DNA from: RUG11237 sp045126515
Lineage (GTDB): Bacteria > Bacillota > Clostridia > Lachnospirales > Lachnospiraceae
NCBI GenBank assembly: GCA_045126515.1
Contig: JBGVOM010000139.1
Span: 1 to 48,132, forward strand
DNA length: 48,132 bases
Direction of reading: 5' to 3'
How positions within the stretch are numbered: position 1 is the first letter of the stretch; every line of letters starts with the position of its first letter. A program made the position numbers and the translations under genes. The notes beneath the pieces were generated by a model that worked only from the letters and a program-made list of their open reading frames with translations, was not told where the DNA came from and searched no databases. Positions 41,635-48,132 of the stretch are shown here, in pieces.

Positions 41635-43374
41635 CTACTTTTCAACTGTCTCTATGGCATCAAATTTGCAGAGAGACTTACATAATCCGCATCCGTTGCA
41701 CATGGTTGTGTCAATAGAAACTGTACCGTCTGTATTGCGTGTCAATGCAGGACAGCCCGGGCGCAGGCACGCACCACATTTTTTACATTTTTCTGAAACA
41801 GGCACACAAACATTCGGAAATACATTGCCCTTTAACAATACACAAGGAGATTTGGTGATAATTACCGACACTTCATCTCTTGCCGTTTCTTCCTTTACCA
41901 CCTTCTCAAGTTCAGCCGTATCAAAGGCATTTACTTCTGTCACATGCTTAATTCCCAACGCCTGACAGAGTTTAAAGATATCAATGGCAGGCACAATTTC
42001 TCCCATCAGGGTCTTTCCTGTCGCTGCGTGGTCCTGATGTCCTGTCATACCGGTTGTGGAATTATCCAGAATCATCACCGTTCCCGTTCCCTGATTGTAC
42101 ACCATATTCATCAAAGAATTGACACCTGTATGCATAAAGGTAGAATCACCTATGACAGCCACCCAGTTCTTGATATAATCTTTGCCTTTCGCCTTCTCCA
42201 TACCATGAAGAGTAGATATACTTGCTCCCATACAGACAGTGGTGTCAATGACATTCAACGGTGCAACTGCACCAAGAGTATAGCATCCTATATCACCTGC
42301 CGCATGGATTTTCAATTTATTTAATACAGAGAATACACTTCTGTGAGGACAGCCCGGACATAAAATCGGTGGTCTGGCAGGTACCTGCGCTGCACTTTCT
42401 TTCATTGGCTCCTGCTTTAACAGAACACGGCGCAGCATATTGGCACTATATTCACCCTGAACGGTAAATATTTCCTTACCAACGGCATCTATTCCCCATG
42501 AGCGTACCTGTTCTTCAATTACAGGCTCTAATTCCTCAAATATGTATAATTTTTCTACCTTTGATGCAAATTCCTGAATCAGTTTTTTAGGCAGCGGATG
42601 CACCATACCAAGCTTCAATACGGAAGCATTCGGACAAGCCTCCTTTACATACTGATACGGAATGCCGCTGGTGATAAATCCAATGGAGGTATCGTTGTAC
42701 TCTACCTTATTTATCGAAAAATCACAACTATCCTCCGCCATTTTTTTCATTCGTTCTTCCACATACAGATGGCGTTTTTTTGCATTGCCGGGCATCATTA
42801 CATATTTTGCGGCATTGCGCTCATATATTTTATCCTCAGGAACAACCCTGTCACAAAGTTCTACAAGTCCCTGTGAGTGTGATAATCTTGTTGTAGTACG
42901 AAGTATTACGGGAGTATCATATTTTTCACTGATTTCAAAGGCAAACTTTGTAAACTCCTTTGCCTCTGCGCTGTCGGACGGTTCCAATACCGGCACGATG
43001 GCTGCCCTTGCCACACAACGGCTGTCCTGCTCGTTCTGTGAGCTGTAAAGTCCCGGATCATCAGCCGCCACAAGTACCAGACCTCCATTTACACCGGCAT
43101 AAGAAATGGTATAAAGCGGATCACTTGCCACGTTCACTCCCACATGCTTCATTGATGCCATGGAACGCACACCGCTTATGGATGCACCGATTGCCACTTC
43201 CATTGCCACCTTTTCATTAGGTGACCATTCCGCATATATTTCAGGATATTTTACAATATTCTCACTGATTTCCGTACTCGGAGTTCCCGGATATGCTGCT
43301 GACACCTTCACTCCCGCTTCATAAGCTCCTCTGGCAATTGCTTCATTGCCCAACATAATCTTTACTTCTGACAC
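41635..43374 (-). CDS. iorA: Indolepyruvate:ferredoxin oxidoreductase, alpha subunit
   Basis: A 579-residue thiamine-diphosphate enzyme. Seen: MLGNEAIARGAYEAGVKVSAAYPGTPSTEI (alpha domain), LCPGCPHRSVF, GDIGCYTLGAVAPLN, the TPP-binding IGDSTFMHTGVNSLMNMVYNQ and DNSTTGMTGHQDHAATG, and a C-terminal 2x[4Fe-4S] ferredoxin domain (CKKCGACLRPGC and CNGCGLCKSLCKFDAIE). Its substrates in other anaerobes are indole-, phenyl- and p-hydroxyphenylpyruvate. Start is GTG at 43374 with AAGGA about 10 nt upstream. It lies between paaK and iorB. Confidence 0.96.
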   Translation of the reverse strand: MSEVKIMLGNEAIARGAYEAGVKVSAAYPGTPSTEISENIVKYPEIYAEWSPNEKVAMEVAIGASISGVRSMASMKHVGVNVASDPLYTISYAGVNGGLVLVAADDPGLYSSQNEQDSRCVARAAIVPVLEPSDSAEAKEFTKFAFEISEKYDTPVILRTTTRLSHSQGLVELCDRVVPEDKIYERNAAKYVMMPGNAKKRHLYVEERMKKMAEDSCDFSINKVEYNDTSIGFITSGIPYQYVKEACPNASVLKLGMVHPLPKKLIQEFASKVEKLYIFEELEPVIEEQVRSWGIDAVGKEIFTVQGEYSANMLRRVLLKQEPMKESAAQVPARPPILCPGCPHRSVFSVLNKLKIHAAGDIGCYTLGAVAPLNVIDTTVCMGASISTLHGMEKAKGKDYIKNWVAVIGDSTFMHTGVNSLMNMVYNQGTGTVMILDNSTTGMTGHQDHAATGKTLMGEIVPAIDIFKLCQALGIKHVTEVNAFDTAELEKVVKEETARDEVSVIITKSPCVLLKGNVFPNVCVPVSEKCKKCGACLRPGCPALTRNTDGTVSIDTTMCNGCGLCKSLCKFDAIETVEK

Positions 43375-43417
43375 TGCTATATATTCCTTTCCCTTAGAAG
43401 TTTTATTTATCTGATTC

Positions 43418-44722
43418 TTATACCTTATTATCTCTTAAGTCCCGCACACGTTTTGCTTTTCCTTCAAATCGCTGCAAGGTATTAGGCGATTCAAGACTGA
43501 TTTTTGCATCAAGTCCAAGAATAATACGAAGCTTTGACTTAATCTTGTTCTGAATCAGTTCAAGTTCTTTGTATGTATCTGTTGCCTTCAAAAGCTCCAC
43601 CCTGATTTCCAGCTTATCGGCATGATTTTCGCGTGTTACGATAATCTCATAGTGAGGTCCAATTTCTTCCACGCTGAAAATCACCTCTTCAATCTGGCTT
43701 GGGAATACATTAACACCGCGAATCTTAAGCATATCGTCGGTACGTCCGTCCAGATTTTCCATACGGCACGTGGTACGTCCGCATTTACATGGCTCATAAA
43801 TCAGCCTTGTCACATCCTTTGTACGATATCTTATGAGAGGAAGACCTTCCTTATAGATACAGGTAATGACAAGCTCGCCTTTCTCACCGTGAGGTAATAC
43901 TTCACCTGTCTTCGGGTCGATAATTTCCGGTATGAAATAATCCTCATTAATATGCATACCATTCATATATTCACATTCGCCTGACACACCGGGACCCATC
44001 AGTTCACTCATGCCGTAGTTGGATGTCACAAGCATATCATCACCCCAAAGCTTATGCATCTCAGCACGCATTGCCTCCGTCAAAAGTTCACTGCCCACAA
44101 GACCGATTTTTACTTTTAAATCCTTCTTAGGGTCAATACCCATACTCATGGCTACTTCCGCTAAACGCAAAGAGTAAGATGGAGTTGCTACAAGAAGTGT
44201 AGTTTCAAAATCCTTCATATACATAATCTGTTTTTCCGAATTACCGGTTGAAGACGGTACTATGGTTGCACCGATATTTTCCAATCCGTAATGCAATCCA
44301 AGTGCTCCGGTAAACATACCGTATCCAAAACAGATTTGCGCCATATCCCTTTCTGTGGCACCGCCCATACAGGCAATTCGTGATACACACTCCGACCACA
44401 TTTTCAAATCCCTTTTGGTGTAACCTACCACCGTAGGTTTTCCTGTGGTTCCGCTTGAGGCATGCACTCGTACCAATTTTTCCTTCGGCACTGCAAACAT
44501 ACCGAAAGGATAATTATCTCTAAGGTCCTGTTTTGTCACAAACGGTAATTTTGACAAATCTTTCAGACTTTGGATGTGCTCAGGTCTTATCCCTGCTTCC
44601 TCCATTTTTTTGCGGTACGCGGGAACTCTGTCCCAGTTCTGCTGTACCGTGTCCTTCAGACGGGCAAGCTGTATCTCTTCTATCTCTGCCCTGGACAACG
44701 TTTCTTCCTTTGACCAAATCAT
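43418..44722 (-). CDS. paaK: Phenylacetate-CoA ligase family protein (first copy)
   Basis: A 434-residue AMP-forming ligase, first gene of the aryl-acid operon. Seen: LPFVTKQDLRDNYPFGMFAVPKEKLVR, SSGTTGKPTVVGYT (89-102), GMSELMGPGVSGEC, LIRYRTKDVTRLIYEPCKCGRT and the hinge NLDGRTDDMLKIRGVNVFPSQIE. AGGAGG lies 8 nt before the ATG. Two non-identical copies in one operon suggest different aryl-acid preferences (for example phenylacetate versus indoleacetate). Confidence 0.95.
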   Translation of the reverse strand: MIWSKEETLSRAEIEEIQLARLKDTVQQNWDRVPAYRKKMEEAGIRPEHIQSLKDLSKLPFVTKQDLRDNYPFGMFAVPKEKLVRVHASSGTTGKPTVVGYTKRDLKMWSECVSRIACMGGATERDMAQICFGYGMFTGALGLHYGLENIGATIVPSSTGNSEKQIMYMKDFETTLLVATPSYSLRLAEVAMSMGIDPKKDLKVKIGLVGSELLTEAMRAEMHKLWGDDMLVTSNYGMSELMGPGVSGECEYMNGMHINEDYFIPEIIDPKTGEVLPHGEKGELVITCIYKEGLPLIRYRTKDVTRLIYEPCKCGRTTCRMENLDGRTDDMLKIRGVNVFPSQIEEVIFSVEEIGPHYEIIVTRENHADKLEIRVELLKATDTYKELELIQNKIKSKLRIILGLDAKISLESPNTLQRFEGKAKRVRDLRDNKV

Positions 44723-44807
44723 TACAAAGGCCTCCTATAATTTCATAATACTACTTTTGTTTTACAATTATTAACACTGTAGCTTAGTAAATATGCAAAG
44801 TATCTTT

Positions 44808-44813
44808 ATTGTA
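44808..44813 (-). promoter_or_regulatory. Possible extended -10 promoter of the aryl-acid operon
   Basis: Minus-strand TGGTACAAT gives an extended -10 (TACAAT at 44808-44813) about 85 bp before paaK. No good -35 box is present. The promoter lies just downstream of the palindromic repeat at 44858-44952. Confidence 0.4.
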
Positions 44814-44857
44814 CCATAAGCAGGTAGGATTTTCCATAGCATTTTCTTTTGTTTTAT

Positions 44858-44952
44858 ACAGAGACGAGATACGCTTTGCGAATCTCGCTCTGATTAGCGG
44901 TCGCCAAATGTCCACTTGTGCAAGCACAGTGTCCATTTTCCTCGTCGCCATA
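44858..44952. repeat. Dispersed palindromic repeat
   Basis: The first part (44858-44892) is a stem-loop in which 30 bases match the reverse complement of the tRNA-Glu/yoeB terminator (17619-17659); one T is missing from the right arm. The second part (about 44895-44952) has a GTGC-aa-GCAC-type hairpin between CACT/AGTG arms, flanked by two GTCGCCA direct repeats. No gene is visible in 44723-45029 apart from this repeat, the promoter and the terminator. Confidence 0.6.
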
Positions 44953-44954
44953 AC

Positions 44955-44999
44955 AAAAAAGCAAGGGCGTTTCAGACCATATATGGTTTGAAACGCCCT
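44955..44999 (-). terminator. GGGtGRT gene terminator
   Basis: AGGGCGTTTCA / TGAAACGCCCT stem with ACCATATATGGT-like inner pairing (44964-44999), followed by TGCTTTTTTG on the minus strand. Confidence 0.9.
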
Positions 45000-45029
45000 A
45001 AAATTTACATTGTTAATTCAGTTTATTTA

Positions 45030-46040
45030 TTAGAACTTACCGTTGTCAGCAGCTTCCTGAATTGAAACTGCAACTGCAACTGTCATACCAACCATTGGGT
45101 TGTTACCTGCGCCAATAAGACCCATCATCTCAACGTGAGCAGGAACTGATGAAGAACCTGCGAACTGTGCATCTGAGTGCATACGTCCCATTGTATCTGT
45201 CATACCGTATGAAGCAGGACCTGCAGCCATGTTATCAGGATGAAGTGTTCTACCTGTACCACCGCCTGATGCAACTGAGAAGTACTTCTTACCCTGCTCG
45301 ATACATTCCTTCTTGTAAGTACCTGCAACAGGATGCTGGAATCTTGTTGGGTTTGTTGAGTTACCTGTGATAGAAACGTCAACACCCTCCTTGTGCATGA
45401 TAGCAACACCTTCGCAAACATCGTTTGCACCGTAGCAGTTAACCTTAGCTCTAAGACCGTCTGAGTAAGCTGTTCTGGAAACTTCTTTTACTGTGTTTGT
45501 GTATGGATCATACTCTGTCTCGACGAATGTGAAACCGTTGATACGAGAGATAATCTGAGCAGCGTCCTTACCAAGACCGTTTAAGATAACTCTTAAAGGC
45601 TTCTGACGAACCTTATTAGCCTTCTCAGCGATACCGATAGCGCCCTCTGCTGCTGCAAATGACTCATGACCTGCTAAGAATGCAAAACACTCTGTGTCTT
45701 CCTCAAGTAACATCTTTCCTAAGTTACCATGGCCAAGACCTACCTTACGTGTATCTGCAACTGAACCAGGGATACAGAATGCCTGAAGTCCCTCACCGAT
45801 TGCTGCTGCTGCGTCTGCTGCCTTTCTGCAGTTCTTCTTGATTGCAATAGCTGCACCTACTATGTAAGCCCAGCAAGCATTCTCAAAACAGATTGGCTGG
45901 ATACCCTTAATCTGATTGTAAACATCAAGACCAGCATCCTTTGTGATTTTCTCTGCCTCTTCGATTGAAGCGATTCCATAGCTATTTAAAACAGAATTAA
46001 TTTTATCAATTCTTCTTTCATATGATTCAAATAATGCCAT
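45030..46040 (-). CDS. GGGtGRT protein
   Basis: A 336-residue protein named for its signature, seen here as SVASGGGTGRTLHPDNM. Also seen: ALFESYERRIDKINSVLNSYGI at the N-terminus, AEKANKVRQKPLRVILNGLGKDAAQIISRINGFTFV (a Rossmann-like stretch), and the Gly/Met-rich C-terminus MMGLIGAGNNPMVGMTVAVAVSIQEA. It has no established function. It is directly downstream (18 bp) of a NifU-like scaffold protein, a pairing conserved in many Clostridia and methanogens as I recall it. AGGAGG is 8 nt before the ATG. Codon use and ribosome site suggest good expression. Confidence 0.92.
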   Translation of the reverse strand: MALFESYERRIDKINSVLNSYGIASIEEAEKITKDAGLDVYNQIKGIQPICFENACWAYIVGAAIAIKKNCRKAADAAAAIGEGLQAFCIPGSVADTRKVGLGHGNLGKMLLEEDTECFAFLAGHESFAAAEGAIGIAEKANKVRQKPLRVILNGLGKDAAQIISRINGFTFVETEYDPYTNTVKEVSRTAYSDGLRAKVNCYGANDVCEGVAIMHKEGVDVSITGNSTNPTRFQHPVAGTYKKECIEQGKKYFSVASGGGTGRTLHPDNMAAGPASYGMTDTMGRMHSDAQFAGSSSVPAHVEMMGLIGAGNNPMVGMTVAVAVSIQEAADNGKF

Positions 46041-46058
46041 TACATTGTCCTCCTTATA

Positions 46059-46751
46059 TTATTCAACTCTAGGGTCGATAATCTTAACTGCATCCGCAAC
46101 TCTTCCGTACTGACCCTTAGCCTTTTCCCAAGCTGTGTTAGCATCATCGCCCTTCTTGATGAAGTCTGTCATCTTTCCAAGGCTTACAAACTGATAACCG
46201 ATAATATGGTCTTCAGCATCAAGTGCGATACCTGTTACATAACCCTCAGCCATCTCAAGGTAACGAGGACCCTTCTTAAGTGTTCCGTACATTGTACCAA
46301 CCTGTGAACGGAGACCCTTACCTAAATCTTCAAGACCTGCACCTACAGGAAGTCCATCCTCTGAGAATGCAGACTGTGTACGACCGTATACTATCTGTAA
46401 GAATAATTCTCTCATAGCTGTGTTGATAGCATCACAAACTAAGTCTGTGTTTAATGCTTCCATAACTGTTAAGCCAGGTAAAATCTCTGAAGCCATAGCT
46501 GCTGAATGTGTCATACCTGAACATCCGATTGTCTCAACCAATGCCTCCTGAATAATTCCTTCCTTAACATTTAAAGTAAGCTTACATGCACCCTGCTGTG
46601 GAGCACACCAGCCAATACCGTGTGTTAAGCCTGAGATATCCTTTACTTCTTTATTTTTTACCCATCTTCCTTCTGTTGGAACTGGAGCTGCGCCATGATG
46701 AACGCCCTGTGCCACTGGACACATTTTTTCTACTTCATGTGAATAAATCAT
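46059..46751 (-). CDS. NifU-like iron-sulfur cluster scaffold protein
   Basis: A 230-residue protein annotated in related organisms as an iron-sulfur cluster assembly scaffold. Seen Cys positions: MCPVAQGVHHG near residue 11, GIGWCAPQQGACKLT (about 49 and 56), ETIGCSGMTHSAAMASEIL (about 76; the IscU-like 'GC' segment) and LVCDAINTAMREL. The N-terminal HHG motif and the C-terminal half (RYLEMAEGYVTGIALDAEDHIIGYQFVSLGKMTDFI) are not typical of NifU or IscU. Strong AAGGAG 7 nt before the ATG; own promoter at 46813-46841. Cotranscribed with the GGGtGRT gene. Confidence 0.85.
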   Translation of the reverse strand: MIYSHEVEKMCPVAQGVHHGAAPVPTEGRWVKNKEVKDISGLTHGIGWCAPQQGACKLTLNVKEGIIQEALVETIGCSGMTHSAAMASEILPGLTVMEALNTDLVCDAINTAMRELFLQIVYGRTQSAFSEDGLPVGAGLEDLGKGLRSQVGTMYGTLKKGPRYLEMAEGYVTGIALDAEDHIIGYQFVSLGKMTDFIKKGDDANTAWEKAKGQYGRVADAVKIIDPRVE

Positions 46752-46812
46752 TATAAATCTCCTTTCGAAAATTGATACTTCATTTGTTTATTCTCTCACA
46801 AAAACAAAAAAT

Positions 46813-46841
46813 AGTCTACACCATTTTTCGATTTTTGACAA
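46813..46841 (-). promoter_or_regulatory. Promoter of the scaffold-GGGtGRT operon
   Basis: Minus-strand TTGTCA (46836-46841), 17-bp spacer, TAGACT (46813-46818). The spacer includes a short tandem AAAAATCG/AAAAATGG. The -35 box lies in the gap just before the eutH stop codon. Confidence 0.62.
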
Positions 46842-46845
46842 ATAT

Positions 46846-47922
46846 TTACGAAATCTTCTCTGCATTGGTAAGTGCTGCAAAAAGTACCGCCAGCACACCG
46901 GCCGAAAGTTTTCCGATAAGTAATGTGGAAATCATATCCGGTGCAACACCTGCCGTAAATCCCAGATGCGCACCTAAAGCTGCCGCTGCACATACAAGCC
47001 ATGCACTGTTTATGACCTTCCCCTTAGGGTTCATACCTTTTATCATGGAAAATACAGGAACCGAATTGGCAAGAGCAACTATAAGTCCCATCATGCTTTC
47101 TGCATTAAGTCCGAATTTTTTACCGATAATATCAAGTGGTTTTGCCAGTATCCACTTAAATATCTTTATGATAGGATAGCTTCCCATCAAAACAATTCCG
47201 ATATCTATCAGAACCTTTGCACCGTCAGTAAGAGGAGCAAGACCTTTAATCAATGTAATTCCCGTAAGATACTTAAATGCAGCCCCCGCAAGACCTACTG
47301 TTGCAATTATGGTCATAAGCTTTCCAAAAATTTCAAATGCCTTTATCATAAACTTCTGAAAAAACATTATTCCCACAATCATAACTGCGGCAATAATAAG
47401 GAGCGGTATACAGTTTATAACAAGTTTCTTAAAACCGATACCATAAAACAAACCGGCTATAATACTTCCGAAAGGCATGGCAATAATTCCAAGCATAATG
47501 CCTTTAAAGAAATATTTATAGTCCTTTTCCTCTACAAGTCCCACACCGACAGGAATTGCAAAAACTATGGTACATCCAATCATTGACGAGATGGTTGTTC
47601 CTGCAAGAAGTCCAATTGCCTTATCTTGTGCAAGACTTACTGCCAACGGATATCCACCCATATCATTTGCAAGGATTGTCCCAAACATTGCCGGGTCTAT
47701 TCCGTAACGCTTAAACAACGGAACAATTACCGGTGAAAGAAATTCTGCTATTACCGGAGCAAAAGAAATAATCCCGATGACAGACAAGCCTATGGTTCCC
47801 ATATTTTTAAACCCGTCTTCAAATTCCTTGCCCAGCCCCAGCTTATTTCCTATTATCCTGTCAAAGGCACCGGCAAGAATGCCCAGTGCCATAATAAACA
47901 TCACAATATCATTGAAACTCAT
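46846..47922 (-). CDS. eutH: EutH-like ethanolamine transporter
   Basis: A 358-residue membrane protein with about ten hydrophobic segments. Seen EutH hallmarks: FIMALGILAGAFDRIIGNKLGLGKEFEDGFKNMG, FAPVIAEFLSPVIVPLFKRYGIDPAMFGTILANDMGGYPLA, and near the C-terminus LGAHLGFTAGVAPDMI. EutH imports ethanolamine at low concentration and acidic pH. No other eut gene is present in the window, so it may act on another small amine or serve a distant pathway. It starts 2 bp after the zinc-ribbon gene, suggesting cotranscription. Confidence 0.88.
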   Translation of the reverse strand: MSFNDIVMFIMALGILAGAFDRIIGNKLGLGKEFEDGFKNMGTIGLSVIGIISFAPVIAEFLSPVIVPLFKRYGIDPAMFGTILANDMGGYPLAVSLAQDKAIGLLAGTTISSMIGCTIVFAIPVGVGLVEEKDYKYFFKGIMLGIIAMPFGSIIAGLFYGIGFKKLVINCIPLLIIAAVMIVGIMFFQKFMIKAFEIFGKLMTIIATVGLAGAAFKYLTGITLIKGLAPLTDGAKVLIDIGIVLMGSYPIIKIFKWILAKPLDIIGKKFGLNAESMMGLIVALANSVPVFSMIKGMNPKGKVINSAWLVCAAAALGAHLGFTAGVAPDMISTLLIGKLSAGVLAVLFAALTNAEKIS

Positions 47923-47924
47923 TT

Positions 47925-48132
47925 TTAGTTAACCTTATTTCCGCAGAATGGGCAATAGTCTGTATCACTTGACACCGATGCACCGCATTTACTGCATCTC
48001 TTACCGTCAGCATCATTCTGATAATACTGTCCGTTAAGTGTATATCCCTGATTCCCGCCATTCTGTCCGTATGTATTCCGGTTATACTGATTCTGTCCAT
48101 ACTGGTTTTGGTTCTGACCATACGGATTCTGA
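47925..48132 (-). CDS. Zinc-ribbon protein with Gln/Asn/Tyr-rich repeats (3' part)
   Basis: Only the last 69 residues are in the window; the 5' end lies to the right. Seen: imperfect repeats of the YGQNQ type (QNPYGQNQNQYGQNQ, NTYGQNGG), then a C-terminal zinc ribbon CSKCGASVSSDTDYCPFCG with two CxxC pairs, ending KVN. Short proteins of this type in Firmicutes often carry membrane segments ahead of the ribbon, but nothing can be said here. The stop codon lies 2 bp before the eutH ATG. Confidence 0.85.
   Translation of the reverse strand, partial: QNPYGQNQNQYGQNQYNRNTYGQNGGNQGYTLNGQYYQNDADGKRCSKCGASVSSDTDYCPFCGNKVN

Overview
The window looks like chromosomal DNA of a low-GC Gram-positive anaerobe, most likely a gut or rumen Lachnospiraceae-type member of Clostridia. 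The grounds are the rimP-nusA-ylxR-ylxQ-infB-rbfA-nrnA-truB-ribF gene order, near-consensus sigma-A promoters, strong AGGAGG ribosome binding sites, ATP-type PEP carboxykinase, ferredoxin-dependent indolepyruvate oxidoreductase, and the GGGtGRT/scaffold gene pair. This is inference from gene content; no database was consulted. Nearly everything is on the minus strand. Only a tRNA-Glu, an IS30-type transposase and a pyridoxal-kinase-like gene are on the plus strand.

Layout: (1) 1-3430, a leuB-ilvD-ilvB branched-chain amino acid operon (ilvB runs off the left edge). (2) 3460-6250, rpsO and pnp with an S15-type leader and a long hairpin between them. (3) 6268-9485, a secreted SH3/NlpC-P60 wall hydrolase with a WalR-box-like repeat in its leader, a 190-bp nested-palindrome element, and a Na/Pi-type transporter with a PhoU-like tail. 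(4) 9539-17424, the large translation/RNA operon from rimP down to ribF, led by a rimP-leader hairpin. (5) 17481-18259, tRNA-Glu facing a yefM/yoeB toxin-antitoxin pair. (6) 18315-22831, a fused ABC-permease protein and pckA. (7) 22871-24727, an IS30-like element with a Cys-rich transposase and a 420-nt folded non-coding tail. (8) 24747-27901, a Dabb-domain protein, a membrane phosphoesterase, and ilvN-ilvC. (9) 27965-31363, a chemoreceptor, then a Mn riboswitch driving mntP and a Ca/cation exchanger. (10) 31401-38417, pyridoxal kinase, a MATE pump, an EF-G paralogue with altered GTPase motifs, and a hybrid histidine kinase. (11) 38470-44722, a paaK-iorA-iorB-paaK-ACT-amidohydrolase operon for aryl-pyruvate/aryl-acetate metabolism. 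(12) 44858-48132, a palindromic repeat, the GGGtGRT protein and its NifU-like partner, a lone EutH-like transporter and the 3' end of a zinc-ribbon gene.

How the parts connect: the two BCAA transcription units (leuB-ilvD-ilvB and ilvN-ilvC) lie 24 kb apart yet carry the same dyad, ACTTTW-N6-TAAAGT, just downstream of their -10 boxes. That suggests one regulator. The Mn riboswitch appears to govern both mntP and the downstream CaCA exchanger. The yefM/yoeB operon shows a TGTAC-cored operator over its promoter and a hairpin over the yoeB ribosome binding site. The least understood parts are the GGGtGRT/scaffold pair, the folded tail of the IS30-like element, and the nested palindromes at 7636-7821.
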